Assembly: GCF_000177675.1 (NCBI RefSeq)
Contig: NZ_ADGX01000022.1
Coordinates: forward strand, 1 to 64,000
Direction: 5' to 3'
DNA: 64,000 nucleotides
Source: Parafrankia sp. EUN1f
GTDB lineage: Bacteria > Actinomycetota > Actinomycetes > Frankiales > Frankiaceae
The stretch's first letter is position 1. Each line of letters begins with the position of its first letter. This document shows positions 35,001-43,048 of the stretch, one piece after another. A program made the translations under genes and the position numbers. Under the pieces are notes generated by a model. That model had not been told where the DNA came from, made no database searches, and saw only the letters and a list, made by a program, of their open reading frames with translations.

Positions 35001-35486
35001 TCAGGTTCGCCGCGGTATTCGTGCCGACGCCGACGGGACGGGGCCGCGCGCCTCGCTGCTCGCGAGGTCGTCGCGCTGCTGGTTGAGGAATCGGCGCAGC
35101 TCGGTGCTGGACGTGTGGACCGTGTACGGGAAGTACACGACGCGGGCCCCGACCGTGGCCAGGTCGGCTTCCAGCTTCCGTCCCTTCGGGGTGTCCTGCC
35201 AGTCGTCGCCCTTGAACAGGATGTCGTAGCGGACCGCCGGCCACATGGCGAACTTGTCGTGGTGCGAATCGACGACGACCTCGTCGACCAGGCGCAGGCT
35301 GCCGACGATCTCGAGGCGTTCGGTGAGCGGGACGACGGGCAGGTGGCCTTTCACCGCGAGGACGACCTCGTCGGTCACCACACCCACGACGAGATGGTCG
35401 CAGGCCCCGCGGGCACGGCGGATGATGTTCAGGTGGCCGATGTGGAACATGTCGTAGACGCCGGGAACGTAGCCGACGACGGTCAC
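35001..35486 (-). CDS. Cytidylyltransferase-like nucleotidyltransferase
   Basis: From the GTG at 35486 the product is 161 residues with the cytidylyltransferase signature: GVYDMFHIGHLNIIRRA (HxGH), KGDDWQDT and the ISSTxxR-equivalent TSSTELRRF near the C-terminus. It should activate a phosphoalcohol or sugar-phosphate with CTP (glycerol-3-phosphate or related). The GTG overlaps the stop of the CDP-alcohol phosphatidyltransferase upstream, so the two enzymes are coupled. One makes a CDP-alcohol and the other transfers it. This suits decoration of a lipid or polysaccharide. Confidence 0.88.
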   Translation of the reverse strand: MTVVGYVPGVYDMFHIGHLNIIRRARGACDHLVVGVVTDEVVLAVKGHLPVVPLTERLEIVGSLRLVDEVVVDSHHDKFAMWPAVRYDILFKGDDWQDTPKGRKLEADLATVGARVVYFPYTVHTSSTELRRFLNQQRDDLASSEARGPVPSASARIPRRT

Positions 35487-36508
35487 CGTCGGCCGCCACG
35501 CACAGCGTTCACGACGCGGACGTTCACCCCAGGCATGAACGTCGTCGGAGCGGGCGCCGTCGGAGCGGGCGGCCCTGAAGCCGCCGAGGTCGCACCGGCG
35601 CCGGTCACGCCGGTCGGGGCGTCGGCAGCGGTCACGCCGGTCACGCCGGTCGGGGCGTCGGCGGCGGTCGCGGCGGTCGCGGCGGTCGCGCCCAGTGCGG
35701 TCATCGCGCGGTAGCCGCGCAGCAGCACGCCGAGCAGGTAGAGCGTGTTCGCGGCGGCGAGGGCGGCGTAGGAGACGCAGAACGGGGCGCTGAACGCGGT
35801 ACCGGCGCCGAGCAGGACGAAAATCAGGCACAGCAGCCCGTAGTCGCTGGGCAGTACGAGAAGCGACCGCCAGACCGGCGCGTGTGTCCCGGGCGCAGCG
35901 CCCGACGCGACCGGCTGGCTCCCCGCGACTGGCTGGCCTGCCGAAGCCGAAGGGCCCCCCGAAGCCGGAGGGGCAGCGACGGCCGCTGGGCGGGTCCGGC
36001 GCAGGAAGTCGCTGATGATCATTGAGAAGAAGGTGGTCGTGGCGACTGCCGCGAAGGCCAGCGGGACCAGGAGGAACCCGCCGCGGCCGAGGGCGGAGAA
36101 GCGGTAGCAGGAGACCGCGACGGACAGGTGCAGCAGCGGGATCTTCGCCGAGTCGCAGACGTGGTCGAGCCATTCGCCGACCGGGCTGCCGCCGCCGCGC
36201 AGCCGGGCCAGCTGGCCGTCAGCCGAGTCGAGGGCGTAGCCGATCACGAGGGCGAGGCAGACGGCGACGCCGACGGGTGCGGTCGGACGGACAGTCGCGA
36301 GCAGGGCGATACCGCCGAAGGTGAACAGCCCGCTGATGGCGGTCACCTGGTTCGGGGTGAGCCCGACGGTGTAGCCGGCGGCGGCGAACAGCCGGCCTAG
36401 CCGCCGGTTCACGAAACGCGAGTAGGCGGGCGCGCCTTTCGGCGACTTCTGCGCGGAGCTCAGCCGGTCCAGGGCCGCGTGGAAACCGGCCGGCGGGGAG
36501 GCGCTCAC
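35483..36508 (-). CDS. CDP-alcohol phosphatidyltransferase
   Basis: This 341-residue membrane enzyme carries the full family motif D-x2-D-G-x2-A-R-x8-G-x3-D-x3-D as DSADGQLARLRGGGSPVGEW, continuing LDHVCD (about 92-117), among six or so membrane helices. It transfers a phosphoalcohol from a CDP-alcohol to an acceptor in the inner membrane. An inserted Ala/Pro/Ser loop (about 175-210) and an Ala/Thr-rich repetitive C-terminal tail are unusual. It overlaps the glycosyltransferase gene upstream (GTGA) and the cytidylyltransferase gene downstream, placing it inside the exopolysaccharide operon. Confidence 0.9.
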   Translation of the reverse strand: MSASPPAGFHAALDRLSSAQKSPKGAPAYSRFVNRRLGRLFAAAGYTVGLTPNQVTAISGLFTFGGIALLATVRPTAPVGVAVCLALVIGYALDSADGQLARLRGGGSPVGEWLDHVCDSAKIPLLHLSVAVSCYRFSALGRGGFLLVPLAFAAVATTTFFSMIISDFLRRTRPAAVAAPPASGGPSASAGQPVAGSQPVASGAAPGTHAPVWRSLLVLPSDYGLLCLIFVLLGAGTAFSAPFCVSYAALAAANTLYLLGVLLRGYRAMTALGATAATAATAADAPTGVTGVTAADAPTGVTGAGATSAASGPPAPTAPAPTTFMPGVNVRVVNAVRGGRR

Positions 36509-37857
36509 GCGTGCCTCCGATTCCCGAGGCGCAGCGCCTGCCGCCGCGGCGCCGAGCCCGGAAGCGAAAGCGGACCCGAAAGCGGAATCGGACCCGAAAG
36601 CGGAATCGGACCCGAAAGCGGAAGTGGAAGCTGGAGCGGGAGCTGAAGCTGAACAGCGGCGGGAACCGAAACGGGGACGGGAACGGGAACGGGAGCGGTG
36701 ATGGGCCCGAGGTCCCCGCTCTCGGTGAAGCGGCGAAGGGAGCTGGTCAGAGTGGGCCGCCAGTGCGGGTCACGGCCGGCGAGGCGCAGGCAGAGTTTCT
36801 CGTAGCCGATCGCGACCTCGTCCCAGTCGAATTTCGCGGCGGCCCGGTTTCGCGCGAGCAGGCCGTACCGCTCACCGATGAGCGGATTCTGTTCGGTCGA
36901 CTCGAGGTGGCGGGCCAGCTCGTCCGGTTCGGTGAAATAGAAACCGGCGTCGCCGAGCACTTCGCGGTTGAAGCGGTTCCCGGTGGCTATCACGGTGGCG
37001 CCCGCGCCCATCGCGCGCAGCAGCGACGGGTTGGTGCCGCCGACGCTGTGCCCGTGCAGGTAGGTCAGGCTGGCCGCGTAGAGCGCGTTGAGCAGTTCCT
37101 GGTCGTAGACCGAGCCCAGGGAGATGACCCGCGGGTCGGCGGCGAGGAGCTGGGTGAGGTCGCGGGTGTACCGCGTCGGGTAGGGATTACCGCCGACGAC
37201 CACGAGTGGATGTCGGGCACCGCTCGCCAGGTATCCGCGGGCGATGAGGTCGATGTTGTTCTCCGGTTCCATCCGGGCGACGACCAGGTGGAACTCCTTC
37301 GCGCGCAGGCCGAGCTCGGCGACCCGGGCGGTCGCGGCGGATTCGAGCAGCGGTGCGCCGTAGGTGAGCACGGTCGAGTCCGCGTGGAACTTCCAGCGGT
37401 AGTAGTCCGCGATGGCGGTGCAGTCGGCGATCAGGTCATCGGCCCAGGCCACCGCGAGGGCCTCGGCCATCATGTAGTAGCGCCGGCCGGCACCGGCCCA
37501 TTTGCCGCGGCGCCACTCCAGGCCGTCGACGTGCACGGCCACCGGGATTCTCCGCAGCCGCAGCAGGGGTAAGAGGGGGGCGTTGGCGGCGTTGAAGAGC
37601 AGCGCCACGTCCGGCCGGTGCCGCAGGGCGTGCGCGACGCTCACGGTGGTGTGGCTGAGCGTCTCCAGCGATCGGCGGCGCAGCGCCGGCAGCTCGATTC
37701 TGCGCATTCCCAGGAATTCGTCCGGTCCTTTTCCCCGGCAGTAGACGGTGACGTCGTGGCCCAGCTCGACGAGCCGGCGGCCGACCTCCTCCACCGCCGT
37801 CTCGAAGCCGCCGTAGTTCGCCGGCACACCACGGGTACCGAGCATGGCTATTCGCAT
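36505..37857 (-). CDS. DUF1972-type glycosyltransferase
   Basis: I start at ATG 37857 (MRIAMLGTRGVPANYGGFET), the standard opening of DUF1972/GT4 rhamnosyltransferase-like enzymes. Earlier codons look non-coding. Further motifs are YCRG, VHVDGLEWRRGKW, the donor-site GGNPYPTRYT and the HGHSVGGTNPSLLRAMG block that binds the nucleotide-sugar. It should add a sugar to a lipid-linked repeat unit on the cytoplasmic face. The last 70 residues are a low-complexity Pro/Leu/Ser repeat (PLSGPIPLSGPI) built from 18-bp DNA repeats. It is coupled to the CDP-alcohol enzyme gene. Confidence 0.9.
   Translation of the reverse strand: MRIAMLGTRGVPANYGGFETAVEEVGRRLVELGHDVTVYCRGKGPDEFLGMRRIELPALRRRSLETLSHTTVSVAHALRHRPDVALLFNAANAPLLPLLRLRRIPVAVHVDGLEWRRGKWAGAGRRYYMMAEALAVAWADDLIADCTAIADYYRWKFHADSTVLTYGAPLLESAATARVAELGLRAKEFHLVVARMEPENNIDLIARGYLASGARHPLVVVGGNPYPTRYTRDLTQLLAADPRVISLGSVYDQELLNALYAASLTYLHGHSVGGTNPSLLRAMGAGATVIATGNRFNREVLGDAGFYFTEPDELARHLESTEQNPLIGERYGLLARNRAAAKFDWDEVAIGYEKLCLRLAGRDPHWRPTLTSSLRRFTESGDLGPITAPVPVPVPVSVPAAVQLQLPLQLPLPLSGPIPLSGPIPLSGPLSLPGSAPRRQALRLGNRRHA
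36548..36620 (-). repeat. 18-bp minisatellite at the glycosyltransferase C-terminus
   Basis: A pattern GAATCGGACCCGAAAGCG (plus-strand reading) recurs about three times with 18-bp period. It encodes the Pro-Leu-Ser-Gly-Pro-Ile tail. Confidence 0.7.
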
Positions 37858-37898
37858 TGCGCCCCACCCCACGTTCAGATTCCGTGCGTGCCCCGCAA

Positions 37899-40439
37899 CT
37901 AATTTGTTCTTCCGGCCTGGTTGTGCCGTTGGATCTGGGCCGGTGTCAGCGCGGTCGGGTAGATCGCCACCTCGTCGATCGCACCGGCGAGGAAGTTGCT
38001 GGTCGGCCGGTCCGGCCAGAAACCCAGGGCGTCCCCGCCGACCCGCCAGTAGCCACTGAACGCCTGGGCGGACGTCGTCGCCGGGTCCTGGCCGACCTGG
38101 GCACCGTCGACGTAGAGCGACATCCCCGCGCTGGACAGGGTGGCCACCACGTGGTGCCACCGCCCGTCGTTGTAGGCGCCGGCGCTGGTGATCGTCCGGA
38201 AGCCGCCCGGGTTCACGCCGAACGTGACGCGGCCGGCGTTGGTCAGGTATATGTGCCGGTCGTAGCTGAAGGACGTCCCGGTGTTGCTGGCGCCGAATCC
38301 GAGGAGCTTCCCGCCACGGGCCGAGGCGGTGTTGAACCAGGCCTCGGCGCTGAACGTGGCCGGCCCGGTCACCGCCGTCGGCGTGGCACCGAAGCCGGTG
38401 GAGGTGCCGCTGAAGGTCGAGGCGGTGTCCGCGTCACCGGCGATCGCCCCCGGGGTGCCACGGGTCACGGTGCTCCCCAGGCGCAGGTCCGCGCCGCCTG
38501 CCAGGTCGACGGAGGTGGTGGTGCCGGCCGTCTCGCCGAGGCGCCAGTAGTTCGTCGGCCCGTCGGCAAGGACGGTCCGGGCGTAGGCGCTGGTCGGCGC
38601 GGGGCCCGCGCCCGTCACCGTCACCGGTGCGCTGGTCGGGCCCGGGGTGATGTTGCCGAGCGGGTCGGACACGTAGACGCGGTAGGTGTGGGTGCCGGCG
38701 CTCAGGCCGGTGTCGACGAACGTGGCCTGCTGCGGTTTCCAGAACCGCCCGTTGATCGTCGTGGTGTGGACGGGGCTCGCGGTGTTGCCGTCCCGGACGA
38801 TCCGGTAGGTGAGGGCCTCGTTGTCGTTGTCGTAGGTCGTCGTCCAGCTGACCCGCGCCGTGCCCGCGCCCACGGCCTGGACGGTCGGGGTGAGAGCCGC
38901 GGCGGAGTAGACCGGGCCGACCCGGTTCGGCGCCACCGCGCGGATCGCGAAGCGGACCAGGCCCTGCTGGGGCGTCCCGTTCACGGACGGGAACTCACCG
39001 CCGAGCGACAGGTAGCCGCTGTTCCCGGTGATCGACCAGGCAGCCTGACCCTGGCCGGTGAACGTGCCGGCGGCGAGCCTCGGGTACCAGTTGAGCTGCG
39101 TCGGGGCCGGGTTGCTGGCGAAGTCGGCGTAGCCGATCAGCGTGTTGCGCCCGACGGTGCCGGTCGCCGCGGTGGTGTGCGCCAGCGCCCGGTAGTAGGA
39201 CATCGGATCGGTCTGCGGGAAGGCTCCGATGTTGCCGCAGAAGTGCGCGTGCCCCACGTTGTACAGGACGCCGCCGACGGCGAAGTTGTCGTAGGTGTCG
39301 CCGTGGCAGTCCTCGATCCAGATCAGGTCACCGGTGGTGGGGTTCGCGGCGAAACTGCCCTCGAGGTTGCCGCTCGTCGCCCCGGACACCCAGCCCGACC
39401 CGTAGATGTTCGTGCCGTCGGTGCGCAGGCTGTCGATGCTCGCCTTGTCGCCCGAGTTGCGCACGGTCTTGTTCGCCGCCCACGGCAGGGTCGCGCCGGT
39501 GGTGGCGTCGACGGCGCCGAGCCCGACCGCGGACACGCCGTTGAGGGAGTTGAACTGGCCGCCGACGATGACCCGGGACCGGTCAGGGGTCAGGACCATC
39601 GCGTTGACCTGGCCGTTCGCGGCCGCCGGCGCCCAGTTCAGCAAAGCCCCGGTGGACGTCGAGTAGGCGGCCAGGCGGGAGCGGGTGTTCCCCATCGCCG
39701 AGGCGAAGACCCCGCCGGCGTAGAGGGTCGAGTCGGAGGCGGTCAGGGCGCGTACCGACGCGGCGGCGCCGCCGGTCCAGCCGCTGACGAGTGAGCCGTC
39801 GACGGTGTTGAACGCGGCGATCCGGTTGCGGGTCTGCCCGTCGACGGAGGTGAAGTCGCCGCCGACATAGATCCTGCGGCTGTCGGGTGAGGCGGTGATC
39901 GCCCGGCCCTGGGCGTTGAGCGTGTGGTTGAAGCCCGCGATCAGGTTGCCGGTCGTGATGTCGTAGGCGAGCAGGTTGCCCCGCGGGGTCTCGTTCACGC
40001 CGGCGGCGGCGCCGGCGGGCCGGGCCGCGGTGAAGCTGCCTGTCACGAAGACCGTGTTGCCGACGGTCGCCTGCGCCCACACGACGCCGTTCACCTGGAC
40101 GGTCGGCAGCGCGTCCGCGCTGACCGTCGCCGGTGTCGACGGGTCGGGTGGCGCGGTGTCCGCCGCGGCGCCCGGTGCCGTCAGCAGGACGGACGCGCCG
40201 GTACCGACGGCGGCCAGGGCGGCGACCGCGGCCACGCCGACGAGGCGCCTGGCGAACCTGCCACGCCCGGTAGACCGCTTGTCCGGCTGCCCGACGCCGC
40301 CGGCCGGCCGGCCAGGCCTGCCGGCAGGTAAACCTCCGCCTCGCCCTGACTTTCGCCGTGTCACACGCATCACGCTCTTCCCACGCCGAGCGTGACCAGA
40401 AGCACGCCCGCCATTGCCCGCCGAAGAATTAACCGCCAC
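37899..40439 (-). CDS. Large secreted beta-propeller/FN3/LamG protein
   Basis: The 846-residue protein has a long basic N-terminus and a signal/anchor helix (about 65-92, VGVAAVAALAAVGTGASVLL, ending APGAAAD). A repeated propeller of delta-60/NHL-like blades follows (YVGGDFTSVDGQTRNRIAAF, VIVGGQFNSLNG), then an FN3 domain (about 535-620) and a C-terminal LamG/concanavalin-like domain (DGRWHHVVATLSSAGMSLYV). It is exported and probably binds surface polysaccharide. It sits inside the exopolysaccharide cluster between two glycosyltransferase genes. A shorter start at an internal Met (codon 24, 40370) is possible. Confidence 0.85.
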   Translation of the reverse strand: MAVNSSAGNGGRASGHARRGKSVMRVTRRKSGRGGGLPAGRPGRPAGGVGQPDKRSTGRGRFARRLVGVAAVAALAAVGTGASVLLTAPGAAADTAPPDPSTPATVSADALPTVQVNGVVWAQATVGNTVFVTGSFTAARPAGAAAGVNETPRGNLLAYDITTGNLIAGFNHTLNAQGRAITASPDSRRIYVGGDFTSVDGQTRNRIAAFNTVDGSLVSGWTGGAAASVRALTASDSTLYAGGVFASAMGNTRSRLAAYSTSTGALLNWAPAAANGQVNAMVLTPDRSRVIVGGQFNSLNGVSAVGLGAVDATTGATLPWAANKTVRNSGDKASIDSLRTDGTNIYGSGWVSGATSGNLEGSFAANPTTGDLIWIEDCHGDTYDNFAVGGVLYNVGHAHFCGNIGAFPQTDPMSYYRALAHTTAATGTVGRNTLIGYADFASNPAPTQLNWYPRLAAGTFTGQGQAAWSITGNSGYLSLGGEFPSVNGTPQQGLVRFAIRAVAPNRVGPVYSAAALTPTVQAVGAGTARVSWTTTYDNDNEALTYRIVRDGNTASPVHTTTINGRFWKPQQATFVDTGLSAGTHTYRVYVSDPLGNITPGPTSAPVTVTGAGPAPTSAYARTVLADGPTNYWRLGETAGTTTSVDLAGGADLRLGSTVTRGTPGAIAGDADTASTFSGTSTGFGATPTAVTGPATFSAEAWFNTASARGGKLLGFGASNTGTSFSYDRHIYLTNAGRVTFGVNPGGFRTITSAGAYNDGRWHHVVATLSSAGMSLYVDGAQVGQDPATTSAQAFSGYWRVGGDALGFWPDRPTSNFLAGAIDEVAIYPTALTPAQIQRHNQAGRTN

Positions 40440-40700
40440 ACGCCGGTATTTCGGGGAACCCTACACAGCTGCCCACGCCACCTCAACCGTTAAGCATTGC
40501 GACGAATTCAGCCGTGCGGCGGCACGTCACGGAAACCGACGAGAACCAACGGCGAGCCAACCGGGCTCGGCCAGAATTTCGTCGACCCGATAAAGAGATC
40601 AGGCTGCTTTTTGAAACCGGTGCCGGCGGTGGATGTGCACCAAACGGGACGCCAGCGGACCGCTACGTCAGCGGACCGCCGCGCCGGCAGACCGGCCCCG

Positions 40701-41270
40701 TCAGCCGACGGGACCGGTGAAGACGACCGCCGGTTTCGTCGGGTCGTAGCTGACGACGGCTGTGACCCTGGCCCGCTGGTCCTCGGGGACGAGGAACACG
40801 TAGACGCCGCCCGCGGTACGCCCCGGCTGCAGCGTTCCGGCCAGGGGCCGCACCGTTCCGCCGTCGTCGGGCTGCGCCGGCGTGTCGTCCGCGCCGTAGG
40901 ACACGGTGATGTTGGCCCCGCTCAGGTCGAGGACCTGCCCGGAGTCATTGCGCAGGGCGAACGTGAAGGCGACGGCGGGCCGGCCGGTGAACTGCCCCGG
41001 CCCCTCGCCTGCCGAGCGCACCGGGCTGATGTCGGCCACCGAGACGACGACCCTGCCAGCCCCGGACGCCGGTGCCGTGAACGGTGCCGGGCCGGCGGTC
41101 GGTGCCGGCGCGCTCGGCACGGCGGCGAGCGCGGTCGGGAAGGGGCCCTGCTTTCGGTAGGGGTCGTCCCCCGCCCCGTCGTCGTCGCCACCTCCGCAGC
41201 CGGCCAGCGCGACCACGGCCGCGAGAACCCCGGCCAGCACCCCGGATTCAAGGACGGATAACGATCTCAC
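40701..41270 (-). CDS. Secreted lipoprotein, unknown function
   Basis: The 189-residue protein begins with a type II signal peptide whose lipobox ends LAGC (Cys25), then a Gly/Asp-rich linker. A beta-rich domain with DUF4352-like character follows (VVVSVADISPV, AVAFTFALRNDSGQVLDLSG, LQPGRTAGGVYVFLVPED). It should be anchored on the outer face of the membrane. It lies between the LamG protein and the second glycosyltransferase, on the same strand, and may act in polymer export or anchoring. Confidence 0.82.
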   Translation of the reverse strand: MRSLSVLESGVLAGVLAAVVALAGCGGGDDDGAGDDPYRKQGPFPTALAAVPSAPAPTAGPAPFTAPASGAGRVVVSVADISPVRSAGEGPGQFTGRPAVAFTFALRNDSGQVLDLSGANITVSYGADDTPAQPDDGGTVRPLAGTLQPGRTAGGVYVFLVPEDQRARVTAVVSYDPTKPAVVFTGPVG

Positions 41271-41767
41271 GCCGGGAACCCTACGACCCGTCGCGCTTCA
41301 CCAGCCAGTTCCCGCCCGAGGCGCCGGCGAATTCCATCGATTCCTACGACCTTTTCCTCAGACCACGGACGAGAGACGGATACCCGGCCCTCCGTTATGG
41401 TGCACCTGCTTTCCGGCCGCTGAGCCGACCGGCACTTCAGTGCCATCCTTCCCGCGGATTTCCGATGGGCCCGCGGAATACCCGTGACCTCGTTCCGAAG
41501 CCCGTCGCGGGCTCCCGAGCCTCGGGCTTCCGCGGCCACCGCCGCTCCCGAGCAAGAAGCGGGGATTTTGGCTGTTGCAGCAACCTGAATCGTCACTTCT
41601 TGCGGATTGCCAAGTGACTTTATGTCCCTTTTATCACTATTGGGGGGACTTGATCGGTGGGACTTGCTGGCGCCGTGCGGCGCCGCTGGCCGGTGAAGCG
41701 GGAGCGCGCCGGAGTTGTGCTGGTGCAGGCACGAGATGTGCCGGAGCCCTGCTGGTTCCGGCGCCGG
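41271..41767. other. Intergenic region with hairpin repeat copy B
   Basis: This 497-bp stretch holds no credible gene. It contains copy B of the dispersed hairpin repeat at 41552-41603. Confidence 0.6.
41552..41603. repeat. Dispersed 52-nt hairpin repeat, copy B
   Basis: It begins GCAAGAAGCGGGGATTTTGG and ends CGTCACTTCTTGC, with the same central TGTTGCAGCA as copy A. The arms are less perfect than in copy D. Confidence 0.75.
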
Positions 41768-43048
41768 TCAGCCCGGGTTTGCCAGGCGGGCCGCGGCCAG
41801 CGTGCCGATCAGGGCGTTGATGTGGGCGTGGTAGCGCTCCAGGCCGAACCGTTCGGCGGCGTCGGCGCGCCCCGCCGCCGCCAGTCGGGCGGCGAACGGC
41901 CAGTCGTCGAGCAGGGCGCCGACCGCCGCCGCCAGGGCCGCGGGGTCGTCCGGGGGGACCAGCAGGCCGGTGCGTTCCGCGATGACGATCTCCGCGAGCC
42001 CCTGGGTGGCGCTCGCGACCAGCGGACGTCCGGCGAGCAGGGCCTCGACCGCGACGTTCCCGAACGGTTCGACCCGGGACGGGACCAGGACGATGTCCGC
42101 CGCGCGGAGGAAGGGCTCGATGTCGGGCTGGAAGCCGTGGAAGCGCACCCGGCCGGCGAGCCGAGGGCCGGCGGCGACGTCCCGCAGCTGCCGCTCGTAC
42201 CACTCGTACCCCTCGAATGTGCTGCCGACCAGGTCGAGCTCGACGTCGCGGCCGGCGTCGCGGAGCCTGAGCAGCGCGTCGAGGGCGACGTCGGTGCCCT
42301 TGCGCGGGGAGAGCCGGCCGACGAGAACCAGCCGAGCCGGAGTGCCCGGCCGCACCGGCAGCGGTGACGGCGGTGACAGCGGTGACAGCGCGGGCGATGC
42401 CAGCCGGCGCGGCGGCAGCGCGGGCGACGCCAGCTCGGGCGATATCAGGGCGGGCGATGACGGCGAGGGCGGCGACGGCGAGGGCGGCGGCGCTGGTCCG
42501 CCGGCGCGTGCGACCCCGTTGTAGACGAGCTCGGTCCGTCCGGCCAGCGCCGGCACGGCCGCGGCGAGGGTGGCCGCCGCGGCGGAGCTGTTGACCACGA
42601 TCGTCCGGGCCAGCAGCAGCGGGGCGGTGAGGGCGACGCCGACGAGCCGGCCGGTGCGCTCCGCCTCGTGCACGTGGACCAGGCTCGGCAGCCGGCACAG
42701 CCGCGCGGCCACCAGCCAGACCGGGATCGTGATCGTGTTCACGTAGAGGACGTCCGGCCGGACCAGCCGGATCAGGCGGACCAGCCGCCCGACCGCGGCC
42801 ACCATCCGCGCCGCGAGGCCGAAGGCCCGATGCGGGCGCAGGTACCGCTTGCGCAGAACGGGGACGTCACCGGCCCGGACCTCGGCCCCGGCCTGTTCCA
42901 GTAGCGGCCACAGCGGCCCCGGGTTCGGCAGGACCACGACCGCACGTGCGCCGGCGGCGACGACCCCGCGCACCGAGTCGAGCAGCATCCGGTCCGCGCC
43001 GTACAGCTCGGCGGAGGGATGCGCGAACAGGACCGTCCGGCGGGCCAT
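41768..43048 (-). CDS. GT4-family glycosyltransferase
   Basis: Starting at ATG 43048 gives 426 residues with a GT-B fold. The N-terminal Rossmann part begins VLFAHPSAELYGADRMLLDS, the linker is VYNGVA, and the donor-binding half contains LVLVGRLSPRKGTDVALDAL and VPSRVEPFGNVAVEALLAGR with the catalytic-site Glu pair. It transfers a sugar from a nucleotide donor during repeat-unit assembly. A long Pro/Ser/Ala insertion (about 190-235) of repetitive DNA separates the two halves. Its ATG overlaps the stop of the Wzx-Wzy gene. Confidence 0.92.
   Translation of the reverse strand: MARRTVLFAHPSAELYGADRMLLDSVRGVVAAGARAVVVLPNPGPLWPLLEQAGAEVRAGDVPVLRKRYLRPHRAFGLAARMVAAVGRLVRLIRLVRPDVLYVNTITIPVWLVAARLCRLPSLVHVHEAERTGRLVGVALTAPLLLARTIVVNSSAAAATLAAAVPALAGRTELVYNGVARAGGPAPPPSPSPPSPSSPALISPELASPALPPRRLASPALSPLSPPSPLPVRPGTPARLVLVGRLSPRKGTDVALDALLRLRDAGRDVELDLVGSTFEGYEWYERQLRDVAAGPRLAGRVRFHGFQPDIEPFLRAADIVLVPSRVEPFGNVAVEALLAGRPLVASATQGLAEIVIAERTGLLVPPDDPAALAAAVGALLDDWPFAARLAAAGRADAAERFGLERYHAHINALIGTLAAARLANPG

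Noticed and set aside
37857-39794. Plus-strand open frame of about 645 codons
   Set aside because: It is the exact antisense of the propeller/LamG gene, with Arg/Val/Gly-rich shadow composition typical of GC-rich DNA and no motif.
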